Assembly (NCBI GenBank): GCA_013365325.1
Contig: JABVXV010000012.1
Coordinates: forward strand, 496,001-560,000
Length of the DNA: 64,000 bases
Origin: Dipetalonema caudispina
Taxonomy: Eukaryota > Nematoda > Chromadorea > Rhabditida > Onchocercidae
Reading direction: 5' to 3'
Positions 38,170 through 50,454 of the stretch are shown here, one piece after another (positions within the stretch are counted from its first letter, which is position 1; the number at the start of each line of letters is the position of its first letter). The notes under the pieces are model-generated. The model searched no databases and was not told where the DNA came from. It worked only from the letters and a program-made list of their open reading frames with translations. The position numbers and the translations under genes are program-made.

Positions 38170-41100
38170 CTAGAACAAATTTAATCGGTAGATTATTCAA
38201 TGAAACTTATGTAAAAAATCAATGTTTACTTTAAATGAATATGGCTAGTAGTAGAATATTGATAAGTTATCAACTTTGCTTTATTAGAGGAGTGAGTAAG
38301 GATGATAAGGTAAGAAATCCCTGTCCAGACTTCTGTGGACATTTAAAAGGCAATCGAGAATACTCTATTTTGATGAGCACAACTCAGTGTGTTTAATAAC
38401 CTGATCCGAGTTAAGAATTATATTCACCACTGGTTCAGGTTAAGAGTTTGACAACAAAGTTGAATTTGTGATTCTTTATCAGAAACTTTTCAAAAAGCAA
38501 CTCACGTTTTCAATCTGAAGCTCGTCTCTCCGTTTCCTCCCCTTTTATGCCGTACCTTAGTTTCAGCCGTTTCTGTCAACGCAGGAATCAGTGAAACTGA
38601 AAATCAAAAAAGGAATACATCCTTACATTAACCGTAACCGTGACTATAAGAAATAATAAATTTACCCAGAATCCAGAATTATTATATTATCTAATCGTTG
38701 GTTTTTAAAGTAGCTGAAAATCTTGCGTATATCCTCTTATTATAATTAAAAATTTTTGACAGTTAAAACATAACATATTCTGACCAAAAAAGTGAATATT
38801 TAATATAAAATATAAAATTAATGAAATTCACATGACATCGCTAGAAATATGAAGTGCAGAGACAGAAAGAAATGATTGAAGTTAGATTTATCGTTGAAGG
38901 TGTAATGCCGACCTCAATTTTCCCTAATTGAGACGACGTCATTTGTAAAAAGCCACCCATACAAATTCTGTACATTTTATATTATACATTCTTTAATAAT
39001 TCTATAATAAATTAATAATTCGTTAATGTAACATACTTACTTCAATCATTACTGATATATAACTGTAGAATCTTGGAGCGTTTAGTATTCATGATCTAAA
39101 ATTTTGCAGGCTTAATCATACTTTTTCATATCTGATATTTTCAATTAAAAATTCCAAAATTAAATCACTTCCTTTAAACAACTGCATCCTTTCAGTTTTG
39201 AAATACGAACATAAATCAAACTTCCACTGCTGATAGAAAAAAGTGACTAATCCTTTTAAAATTTAATTTTCCCAATTTCAAGGTTTAAAAAAAGGGTCCA
39301 AAATTCGTCAAGGAATAAATCAGCTAGAAGTCGTACGAAAGTTCAAAGACACGCTTCAGTCACTATTTACGAAATCTACAACTGAAGCAATGCTGAGCAA
39401 TAAGGGAAAAATTAAGGAAAAGATAAAAAGTAATCTACTGTTATTCTTGAATAGTTCATGTGAAAAATAGAAAATAATTTATCGTAATAGTGCGCTTCAT
39501 AATGCTATGAAATTTTCATGCCATTAATATTAATTTTTAAAAATTACAATAAATTTGTTTGCAATGAAATAATTGCGCGATTAAAAAAGCAAAAAATCCA
39601 AAAAATTACATATACATAGCAGATCAGCATCTATTTAATGTTCTTCTACGCGTTTGTTTTCCTAAACTGGTTTAGTCTCTTCTAGATTTGAAATTTGTAA
39701 ATAACACAAAAATTTTAATTTGAGACTACAAAACTGATTGAAACGAGAATGAATTTCTGCGATGAGTACGCTGTTTTTTCAAGGGTTCAGAATACTAACT
39801 AAAATGGTATAAAGAATAAAATTTTGAAGAAAATTGATATATGTTGTTGGATTTGTGGATTGATTAAATGAGAATGGGAGAAGTCATTCAGAAAACATTC
39901 TTGTTCCCATCAAAACTGAACTATTCATCGAAATTTCAAACTATGTCTCCATTTTACAATTTCATCTTCGCATACACACTTATGGACGAACTTATCAATT
40001 TATTGAATAAAGTTATTGTGTGATTGATTAATTCACTGAATCGACGAAAATTTCACGATACTTTTCATATCCCGCAATTTCGCTGAGTTAACGCAACTTA
40101 TCTTTTGATTGTTTTTATTTCTCATACTATTCCGCGCAATTACCTCTGAGAGAATATTTACTGAACCGTTATTTTCAGGATTATTTAAGAGTGATTTACA
40201 TTAACAAATAAGTTTCAAATCTTATCGAGATAAGCTAGGAAAACTTGTTTTATTCATCGCACTATTAGAGATTAGAGGAAAAAGATTTGCTTTGCGTTGT
40301 GTTGTGAAAAAGTTACTACGATCAAAAAAGTGGAAATGATGTCGAACGGTTTATTACTGCTGGTTAAATACAAATTCAAATTGTGGAATAAAAGTATTAA
40401 CTTTCTTGCAGCAAGGATTATCAGCCACAACATATTCCTTTAATGTGACCTATTGGATTAAGACTTTTTTGACGTTGTCCTGATTTTATTTCGGATTTTA
40501 ATGCATTACTGTGTGAAACGGCTCAACGAGTAGGTTTAAAATCAAATCCTTTTTAACTTGGTAATGGACAAAAAAACTTACTTTTTTCGTCTTTTCGTTA
40601 TTCCAGCATTTTTGATAGACAAGCGCTAAAATCATGGGATTATTTTTAGAACTGAAATGCTATTATAACGAATGAGTGTAAAATCATTAAGATTGGTTTC
40701 ACTAACGTTTTTAAAAAATTATTCACTAAGCGTTAAGTAGTTATCGAAATATTGAAACGAGTTATCAAATTTGTTTTCTTGCAACATTCTTTATCGAATT
40801 TCACACTTCGAAAAAGCTGGAATTTCCTCCACTCGAAAACTTTTTCGTTGAATGATTTTCTTAAATAAGAAACTTTGATTTCAATGTCAATATACTTCGT
40901 AAACCTTAAGCAAGATTCAAACAATATCGCAAACAATTTCAACAACTTTCTAATTCATTCAGCCATGTAAATTACTATGGAGAAGAAAGCTCCGGAACAA
41001 ATCTTTCCTGATGCCTAGCCTGACTTAACTGTTGTCCAGGAAGAACACATAGTACATTGATAGTGTTCTGCAATAAATTTGAGCGATTAGGACGAACAAC

Positions 41101-42316
41101 ATGATAATATCTGGATAATTCCCAAATAATTAAAAATTAAATCAAAAGTGAGAGCCATCGTATGGAATATCTTGTTTCATACATCAACTTATTTGTTCTT
41201 TTCATTTACGATGAAATACTCTGTTTTTGATGTAAGATATACAGATGATATTCTATACCTTGGATAAGGGGGCGTGAAAAGTTTAGGAAAAATAATTTAC
41301 GTGTACTTGTACGTTATAGCAGTATTTTAGCATATTTTATTTGCCCAATTTAATTTTTCGAAGCGTTTTTTCCAGCTAATTTCAATCATTGTTAAAGAGA
41401 ATAAAAATTGAAATTATTTACCTGTGATAATTTGTTTCACTTTCAAGAATTGCACACCATTTATTTTAGTTCGATTTCTTCCAGAAAATGCAAAAAAATT
41501 TTCCCAGAACTTTTTCAGGGAGTTAATTTGACAAAGTTATTTTAATACATTCAGCTTTTACAATCTGCTTTTTTCTTAACTCATAGAATGACAATTATAT
41601 TGCCATTCTGGAAACAAAATTTTGAATTATGTACAAAAAGATTTTTACCGAAATATTTTCAAATCTGCAGTTTACATCCATTGATATAATGGAGTGGAAT
41701 ATTTGATCCAGTCATATTACGTCTCCCGGAAATGGCTAAGTATCCATCCTTTGGCTGATTTTTGCAACTTGTTGCATTTGCAAAATTGACGCACAATAAC
41801 ACTGTAAAACATTCATTGAGTGGGAATTTCTTACACTTTCGAACAATATAGTCCCATGGAACTGCTTTTTGCTATGATAGCGAAGATAGCCGATGATATA
41901 CTGTCACCAAGATACATGATAATATACTGTGTGACATCCTTCCCATTAATTACAGTGATTGTTATGTTTCGTTCTTCTGTAGATATTGCGTACTGGACAT
42001 GAATGTATTGTAAAGAATGGACAATGACTGTAAATTGGCTTACCGCCATCATTGATGTTAGCAATCGGTAATATAATATATAAGTGTGCACACATAATAA
42101 TTTGGATAATATTTGAGAGGAAAATTCAGATTACATAAATAACTGAAAATGGCTCATGTTAATAGAGCTTGCAGATTTATTCTGAGAATGGGTAAAAGCA
42201 AGGTTCAATTTTTATGTTAATTAATTATCAGTATTATTTATTTCACTAGAACATGGCCCTAGTGCCACTGAAGCTCAGATTTAATATAACACAATGATTT
42301 TGATCTGCCTATAGCT

Positions 42317-42524
42317 ACACATGTATGATTGTATAAAAAGTCTGATCTAACAAGCGGTCGTCTAAATTGCCAGAGACCAATTTACTAACAATTAGATCAG
42401 TTGTCTCTTTGGCTTCGTGGATATGTGTATCATATATTGTAACCAAAATGCCTAACTTGGGCATATATCTGAGATAGCCTTTGTGATTTAAAAGTAATTC
42501 TCGAGCAGCATTTCTCTTCCTCAA
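42317..42524 (-). other. Unrecognised coding-like frame
   Basis: A minus-strand frame of about 70 codons (upstream it stays open to about 42550) encodes LRKRNAARELLLNHKGYLRY followed by a balanced mix of charged and hydrophobic residues, ending at a TAG at 42317. A weak acceptor (cacattcaag) precedes it. It could be the terminal exon of a minus-strand gene, but I recognise no family and found no partner exon. Frames of this length are expected a few dozen times by chance in this window. Confidence 0.2.
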
Positions 42525-42648
42525 TATTCCTTGAATGTGTAGTATGATTTCTCATGATGAATAAGTTAATGACTACTAATTGAAGATGAAAATAATGACA
42601 AAAGATGGGAAGATGTGATTCGATTAAAGGGATGGCCGTTTTCATACA

Positions 42649-42705
42649 GGTTCAGTAGTAACGTGTAGACCGGTTTGAGGACCGGAGTTCAAACCTTCAT
42701 TTTTT
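42649..42705 (+). ncRNA. tRNA-like Pol III element with A and B boxes
   Basis: GGTTCAGTAGTAACG at 42649 resembles the D-arm/A-box of tRNA-Gly-type genes, and GAGTTCAAACC at about 42685 resembles a B-box. Their spacing is close to that in tRNAs. CCGGT and ACCGG at 42670-42685 can pair as an anticodon-like stem, and a T6 run at 42700-42705 is a Pol III terminator. The anticodon loop is not seven bases and no acceptor stem pairs, so this is not a functional tRNA; it may be a tRNA relic, a SINE head or a small Pol III RNA. Confidence 0.3.
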
Positions 42706-42995
42706 GCCGATTAGTTACGCGTTTTGGAAGTTCGCGGGGAGTAGGTAGAGTTGTTAAGCGAATGATTGGGATGAGTGTCCCAATTAGTGATATGCACTGA
42801 TCACAGTGACATTATAGTGTGCATTGCAGTTGTGATTGATGTGACTCCTCTTTTATACTTTGAATTTGAAAACAGCAAGTTGTTCTAAAGTTGTCATTGT
42901 TTATCCAGTACTTTTCTGAAATCGATGTAATGAGTAGTAATGTTTATAACTTTGCAGGTACTTTTTGAAGAAGTGAATTCCTAACCGTATATTTG

Positions 42996-45900
42996 ATGTT
43001 GTTAACAACTCAATCGTTAGCTTGGTTACCTCGAACTAATGCTATAAATCTAAAATATGCTTATCGAGGACTGGCTGCCAGTTCACAGTGTACTGCGAGT
43101 AATGAAATGTACCGTTTCCGTTCGCATGTCCTTCAACAAAAACAGGTTTTGAAATTTTAATGTTTATTACCGAACTTTTCAGCTTATTAGATTGTGTTGG
43201 TTCAACAGAGCTAGGATATGCCAGGAAGAGACTAAAGTTTTACAGTGCTGTGTTGTGTTAAAAAGTATAAAGTACTGACTAGATTTAGGAATCTGATAAT
43301 TAGATTTTGATGGTACAAGGCATCGCATGGAGTAACAATTATTCATAAAATATTCTATTTCAAGGAAAGCATGTGCAAGTTTCAGTTCCAGAATTGTTCC
43401 AATTTTCGTGTTTGCTGTAAAAATACATGTAGTACCGTTGTCCTTGTATGATTAAATCAAAGAAATCCGTTGTAAACATTAATGTAGGAGTAGCATTATA
43501 CACAAAATATTATATGCGCTGTGTGAAAAGAAGAATTTCGCACATTCTTTTATCCTTTGTAACTCCAGTGAAATCTGTTAAGCATGACATGATTACAGGA
43601 TTCCACTTGATAACTCATCTAGTTAGTGCTCATTCATTATGCATCCAAGAAATTTCTTAGCGTGCCGAACTGGATACTGCTTTGTATTCCTCATTATATG
43701 TTTGTTAAAAAAACTTTAAGGTTGTTGAAGATGATTTACTTTTAATTCGACTCCTTAAAATTTGAAATATTTGGCCTTTGCTTAATGTTATCATCAGTGA
43801 CCCTTTTACTAACGTCAACATGATTAGTATTAATAGCGGCGGAAGTTCTTTTTTAATATTTGTCAACAGTCAATTATTTTAGGGTAAGTTAGCCAAATAT
43901 GGTGGACGTCAGATGGTGACGTTACTTACAGGCGATGGTATCGGGCCAGAAATGATCAATCATGTCAGGCATATTTTTGGCCACGCTGATGTGAGCACAG
44001 AAATTGAAACTGTCTAGTTTGTATTATCATTTGTCTATACCGTTTTGCGGTTTTTCATTCAAATTTTAAATTCAAATTTGAGTTTTATGGAAGTTTAGTC
44101 ATTCGTTACAAAAACATGAACTTATTTCAACATATTTCACCCTTTTTTTAGAATTTCAAAAAATGCTTTAAAGAGCGGTAGTCTTATATTTTATAACAGT
44201 AACTATCAATAGGTTCCGGTTGACTTTGAGGAAACGCCGTTAAATTCCAATTTGACTGATCTGGATACTGATATGGAATATGCTTTGTTATCGACTCGGC
44301 GAAATGGAGTAGCTCTAAAAGTAGTTTTATTTATTCATTCTCTTTCAGTTATTTCTATATTATTTAATACTTCTGGTATACAAACAGGTTGTTTTGCAAA
44401 AAAGGGAGAGAAAATTTTTGCTAAAAAGGCTCTAGAAGTTGGTGTTGTTTCTCCTTACTGACTTTCTAAGTTATTTTATCCTTGAACTCGTTTAATAACT
44501 ATACGGTAACATTTTCTGCAGTCATGCAAATTGACCCGATGAGGATAGAGGGATTGATATTATTTAACAGTCGCATGCAAACGCTTAAGTATCAAGTAGA
44601 TTTCTTTTGAAAATGAGTAAAATATAAAGCTGATAAAATTTTGCTTCGTAAAACGAGGAAATTTGACCTTATCGTATCCAATTTTGGACACCCTTAATGA
44701 GAGGGACAAGAGTTAAAATAAATGCTGCTAATTGCAGCAATAGTTTGGTTGGTAAATAAATTTTTTCTTGTTGTAGCTAATGTTTCTTTACTCGGTCACT
44801 GTAGATTTTATGTAATTTAGAAAAATAAGACATAAATTTTGACGTTGTCCATTGCAACGTGGTTATGCGAAAAGGTTTTAGCATTACTGTTTATTTGGTA
44901 CGGTGTCGAACACTGCAGAGATTGTAACAGTATGCTAGGTATTTCACTGATTTAAAAGCACAAAACTTTTAAGGGCAATATTGAAACTAAATTTGATGTC
45001 CCACAGTTTAAATCAAGGAACGTTGAATTGCGACGACGTTTGGATCTTTATGCCAATATTTTGCACTGTGTAAGCATACCTTCAATTCCATCACGACACA
45101 GCGATCTGGATATATTAGTCATAAGGTTAATTTGTTCTGTAGCATTTTAAGAATTCATTTTGAGAGGTGGTGACTTGCAGTTCGAACGAGAAGGATGTGC
45201 TGCTCGTTTTCAAGAGAAATTTGTATTGGTCAAATATATTAATGGAGTGAAATGATTTCCTGGCAGAAGATACCAGAAGTCACTGTTGTTTATTTAAATA
45301 TTAATGAGATATCTAGCGTTGCGTTTTTCCTGTTTTAACTATATTTCAAAAGTGAAAGCGCAGTTTTCAGAGAGAATATGGAAGGTGAGTATTCAGGACT
45401 TGAACACGAGGCCAAGAAAGGAGTCGTTGAAAGTTTGAAGGTTTTTTTTTTAATCATTTTTTAGTTGCAGATTTCTGATAGTAATTTTGAATGTAGATTG
45501 GAATTGGTGGAGGTTATAGTTTCTAAGAACTTTCTTAGAAAACTTGTTCGTTTGACTGTATTTGGAAGCAAGAGAAGTTTTACTAATTAGTAGTCCACTG
45601 CTATCTCTATGAGAATTGATTTATAGATTGTTACGCGTACAAATATCGAACGAATTGCTCGCTTTGCATTTGAATATGCGGTGATTTACAAAAGGAAGAA
45701 AGTTACAGCAGTTCACAAAGCTAATATACAAAAACTCGCAGATGGCTTATTTCTGAGAGTGGGCATTCACATATTCTTTATGTTTCAGTATTATGTAATA
45801 CCTTTTGTCTTTCCGCATGATCTGTTTGTTGGCATGCTTTAATGCGTAAGTGCAACTTACTTGAACATCTGTGGGTTTAATTCCTTTTACTATCAGTTCA

Positions 45901-47295
45901 TCTGGCAGTACTAAGTTTTCTACTCTCTGTTAATTCCTTGGTAAATTGTACGAACTCCATTTTCTCAAAATTGCGCCGAACTTATTAGAATGTATTTGGA
46001 AACAGTTAGTCAGATTTCATATTCTTTTTGTCATGATTTTTTAATTTTCCAGGTATGTAAAGAAATAGCGGAGAATGAATATCCACAATTGCAGTTCGAG
46101 TCAATGATTATTGACAATGCATCAATGCAGCTCGTTTCTCGCCCACAACAGTTTGACATTATACTTTTACCTAACCTTTACGGCAACATAATTTCGAACA
46201 TAGCTTGTGGCCTCATTGGTGGAGCGGGATTAGTGTCAGGTGTCAACGTTGGTTCCAAATATGCTGTTTTTGAAACGGTTAGTATTCTAGCAGTCAGAAA
46301 TTTTTGCAGTTTTTATTTAATACATTAATTAGAAGCATGGAACAAGGTAATTCTAACTGTGTTATTTGAAAGAATATTTCATTCTTAAATAACTTTTTCA
46401 AAATCATAACCTCATATTTTGTATGTAATTTTTAGGGGACGAGAGGCAGTGGCACTAAAATAGCTGGTAAAAATATTGCAAATCCAACTTCCTTCATTCG
46501 AGCTAGTGTAGATATGCTGAAATATTTGGGACTGGATAACTATGCAAATCTGATCAGCGATTCTTTGTTTATTGCACTCACAGAGCGACATATGCACACT
46601 GCTGATATTGGAGGTAGGCTTACCGTTCCAGCTTGGGACTCTGGAATCAAAATTTTCATGTCATTTAGTGTCCAGATTTAAGATAGGTAACTTTCATATC
46701 TCTAATTCGCAATCTTGTTTGGTTGGCTAGCTAACAAATTAGTATATTTCTATTTTTTCCGAAAATTGTTAGTTTCAAAAATGTAGAGTGGAACTTTCAT
46801 AGAGCAAAGAATGAATAAAATTACTAGAGTGACGTTTACTGGGGTCTGGAAGGCGGTACTGACATACAGATTGAGTGGATAAGAAATTTCTCTAAATATA
46901 CTAATCAATCTCAAGATCTGTGTTAACTACTTTCCCAAAAAAGATGATTGAGCCGTACTATGCGTTTCAGCGTGTTGTGATATATGTTTCTTTTGTCGTA
47001 TATTTGTAAGGCAAATCATTAAGAAATTTGCCCTTGTGATGACTACAGTAAATCATTATCGCACGACATTTTTTTTTTGTCTTTTGTAATTAACTTTTTT
47101 ATCTATTCATTTTCTGTTAAAGTATGGTAAAGTGAAATATCAAAGGTATTAGACCTAAAAGAGATTGAACTTTATTTAATCAGTGACATTGCCCTGCTAT
47201 CCTGAAGTTATTTTATAGGTACTGCTAAGACGAGTGAAGTTGTGAGCGCAATAATGGAAATAATGGATCAACTGAGGGATAATTACATTCAGTGA
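42996..47295 (+). CDS. NAD-isocitrate dehydrogenase, gamma-type subunit
   Basis: Regulatory-type subunit of the mitochondrial NAD-dependent isocitrate dehydrogenase of the TCA cycle. Nine exons: 42996-43145, 43883-43990, 44213-44320, 44974-45125, 45371-45440, 45627-45758, 46053-46277, 46436-46613, 47219-47295; 399 residues (human IDH3G 393). Residues 1-50 are Ser/Arg/Leu-rich without acids at the start, a likely mitochondrial presequence. GDGIGPEM opens the fold, [18 protein letters not shown] and [21 protein letters not shown] are family signatures, and [10 protein letters not shown] matches gamma rather than beta or alpha. The usual ENTEGEYS motif reads ENMEGEYS. An AATAAA at 47705-47710 is a candidate polyadenylation signal. 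Which nematode paralogue this is (idhg-1 or idhg-2) cannot be told. Confidence 0.93.
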
Positions 47296-50062
47296 GTATT
47301 GCTTCAAATGATCGGTGGCAAAGGTACCTATTGTAATCTTTAAAAGCAATTTCATTTAATTTCTTTTAAATTATTATACATTAATTTCTAGCATTCTGAT
47401 TCATGAGGCACTTTTCTCTGGCATGGGATGTCTAGTCTCAATTAATCATGAATAATGATATGTTTTATATTAGATAAATCAATGAGAATCTTTGTTTCTC
47501 TTAGATTTCTGAGTTAGTGAATCTTTGGCCAGTAGGTCATTGGTAGCTTACATTTACGAGGATTTGTATCTGCTTTTAATAAAATTTCTTAGCCGTTTGT
47601 GTATGTGTAGAAATTCTTCACTTTCAGAATTTAATGGAATGTTTGTTGTGTGTTTTTTCTTGATTTTGAAATATTTGGTATATTAGGACCAGCATAATTG
47701 ATTTAATAAAGTCCCTTTTTACTTACTTCTACTCTTGAACACAACCCATTGTTTCAAAAATCTATTTTAAATTATTGTGTATTGTTTAGCACTATGTTTC
47801 GTCAGCGTTTATCGGAGCAGAGAGAGTCAGTTTGTTGCTAAACTGGTAATATCCACTACTCATCATTTATTAGCTGTTGCCATCTCGAATATTCATACGA
47901 GTACATACACCTCTTCCACTAATTGCTTTACACCAAAGTTGTTGATTCTGTGCTAAAAAGGAATTGCTTCTATTATTCAGTTTTTTGAGCCCACGCAAAA
48001 TAAAAAATGTTATCCAATTACTAAATCGAAAATTGTTGCTCGCATATAAATAGCCTTAGCGTCACCATTGATGACAGGTACTTCTGTTTTTCGGCCATTT
48101 CAAGTACGACTGGATGCTTTGCGGTCAAACTTATTCCATTCTTATCACTCTTTTTGCAGTAATTTTCAGGTGAGCTTTTGCTTATGAACGCTGTCAAACA
48201 TAAGTATTCTGTTTGCCTATTGAACAATTGTTAATCAAGTTGCATGTAAAGGATTTTATATGAAGTTAATGTTTGTTGTTAGATATACTTCACTAGGTTG
48301 GTAAGTAATTCTAAAATCGGACAGAAAATTCATGCAATTTCCTCGGGAATTATTTTGTCAGCAGCCTTGTTTACATGTAGTATATTCACTAATTCGTAAA
48401 TAAATGTCTTTCCTATTTTGTATTATGTGTTTGGAAATATGTTATACTTGTTGTTTGTATAAGATATGAATTAATATTATCTTTATATATGGCCTTTATA
48501 GATAAGTTATTATTTGGCAATTTTTTCTAATTTCAATAGACTTCACTAAATTACTGTAGAAAAGAGGATAATGTGTATGCATAATATTTGTTATTCAGCT
48601 AAAGATACTTTGACTTTAGTCAAACTAAAGTGACTAAAGTCAAAGTATTCATCTGGTTCGATTACTTTTATCTTTTTGAACAGATTAATAAGGTCTATCC
48701 CTGCGTTAAGTCATTTATTCTTTCATTAGTGGACATGTTTATTTACTTCTCTATCTTTTATTATTCATTCTTTCCTTTCAAGTGTTGGAAATTAGTTTTC
48801 GAATTTACCCCAGTCATTTTCTTTCTCAACGATTCCAGTCCCTTTTTATTTTACATTTTCCCCTTAGAATGCATGTGTAGCTTTTGGTAGTATAACCCCA
48901 CCATGGTGCTATCATGACATCTTTATATAGGAATTTCGAGTATTGCTCATTGGTAGTATTTGGATCCAATTTATGCCATTGCGTTTTGTTTAGTTTTTTT
49001 AACAAAATTCTAAAGACCGTTCTTTTAATTCGGGACTGGAATTTTAAGTTAATGTGATTTTTGATTTATGTTCATTGTTTTAGATTTCTTTTCAATCTTA
49101 ATTTTGTATTATAAATGCAGGATTTCGCTGTAGTCTTTTCAATTGCAGTTTCATTTATGAATCTGTGGAATATAAAACAACGGATTAATTGATCTACGTT
49201 TGTGGTAATTGAATTTGTGATAATTAAATTTCTTTTGATTATAGTTTCGGAACATTGGAATCATACTCATCTATCCAAGGTTTTAGAAAATTAAATAAGA
49301 TCACAGAGATTGGTGAGAATCGGGAGATTCAGAGGTACTGTTACAAACAAAAAGGTGCTTGTAGATGCAGTTACTAGAAGTTGTAGTGTTTTAGCAGGTA
49401 GGTGGGAGGTGAAAGCCACATGAAATAGTTTTGGAAATTGATCTGTCTATCATCGTTATTTATTTGGGGTAATAAATATTTGGATAGCTGAATTATTTGA
49501 CTTTGTCTGTTAATCTCTCGTTTCACTAGAGTTGTATTTATTGACTTTATTTAGTTATTTAATACTGTTCACAAGTCTGGACGTTTTCTAGTAATTTACA
49601 TTTTATTTCTGATAGGTATGGTTCGAGTCTGGGTTTACTGCTGAAAAGAAACCTTAAATCGCAGATATGATAGAAATGGAAAGTTACAGTCTTTGAAATA
49701 GGCACTTTCTCTAACTTTCTAATGAAACCATCTGATTCAAATTTTCTGAATTGGGAGTAGTAACAGTATTTCTATACATGTTTTCAATTTAAGTTTGTCG
49801 TGTAGCTTTGTCAGATTTACTTTCATATAACTTTTAAATAACTTTGAATTGTTTGTCCCGGATGAAACATGGAAGTAAAGTAGAAATACAGGGTTATACA
49901 AATTTAGAAAACTAATTTTGAAGTATTATGGAATAGAAAGCAGAAGAGAAAGCTTTCTCCAGAAAGCGAAGTGTTTTTTGTATCATTTCAACTGCAAATT
50001 TAAAACTGGTTTCGAACTATGTTGCTGGTGAAAGTATAGAGAAAAAAAAAGTGAATTTGCAG
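47296..50062. other. 3' flank of idhg and spacer
   Basis: T-rich DNA. It contains an 18-bp inverted repeat at 48605-48648 and possible signal-peptide exons for the downstream peptide gene: 48260-48300 (ATG, 13 codons, ends at GTAAGT in phase 2), or the hydrophobic frame starting at about 48736. Neither is secure. Confidence 0.4.
48605..48648. repeat. Short perfect inverted repeat
   Basis: Arms 48605-48622 and 48631-48648 (18 bases each, atactttgactttagtca and its complement) flank an eight-base spacer. It is a stand-alone stem-loop in intergenic DNA. Confidence 0.9.
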
Positions 50063-50454
50063 GGCAAGCTTTGCCGGAATTTCACTATGGGACGATGAAT
50101 CACAAAACAGTGCATGGTAACTTTGCAAGCATATTCCGTCCCTTGCGTACCTTGTCGAACTGATCTCGAGAAACTTCACGACGTGACACTTTTTCTGGAT
50201 AAAATATCCGAAAAATCGAACATTCTTTTTGAAAATGCAAAACCGATCTTTCCAAAATTTCCTGCATTCTAAAAAAATTTTCCAGGGAAAATCTGGCAAT
50301 GTCTCAGTCATTTCCGTGGCGTATTATACCACATAAGCAAACTCGTCATCTTGAACAACAACAACCAAGACATCAGATAGCGCTGCGATCCGCAAACCAT
50401 TTCAAGAACTGTTATTTCTCACCAATCCAGTGTGTACTTGTTGAAGAGCAATAA
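50063..50454 (+). CDS. Putative allatostatin-C/somatostatin-like neuropeptide precursor (5' partial)
   Basis: Two small exons join in phase: 50063-50116 (after tttgcag; ends TG before GTAACT) and 50286-50454 (after attttccag; stop 50452-50454), giving 73 residues. The first exon encodes an acidic spacer (ASFAGISLWDDESQNSA). The second ends in SANHFKNCYFSPIQCVLVEEQ-stop. The ring CYFSPIQC matches the insect allatostatin-C ring CYFNPISC at six of eight positions, with the same six-residue loop between cysteines. In that family the disulfide-closed peptide acts through somatostatin-type GPCRs. No dibasic site borders the ring; a single Arg precedes SANHF, and no C-terminal amidation Gly is present, as in allatostatin-C. 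The signal-peptide exon is unresolved. The identification rests on the motif plus clean splice sites, not on length. Confidence 0.5.

Larger units (their letters stand above)
38170..42995. other. Intergenic region between rap and idhg
   Basis: Divergent spacer of 4.8 kb holding the promoters of both neighbours. A segment at about 38518-38605 (minus strand) follows a TTTTCAG and ends at GTGAGT, consistent with a 5' untranslated exon of rap. A tRNA-like Pol III element lies at 42649-42705 and an unrecognised minus-strand frame at 42317-42524. The rest is AT-rich with nothing I can support. Confidence 0.45.

Noticed and set aside
47789..47957. Open segment after a tgtttag acceptor that could be an alternative last exon of idhg
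   Set aside because: The exon at 47219-47295 gives the family-typical C-terminus; the alternative has Thr/Ser-rich residues without similarity.
48630..48890. 86-codon hydrophobic plus-strand frame
   Set aside because: T-rich DNA gives Phe/Ile/Tyr runs; the only use considered was as a signal exon for the peptide gene, which remains unproven.
50000..50311. 103-codon minus-strand frame
   Set aside because: Shadow of the plus-strand peptide exons; Phe/Lys-rich with no domain.
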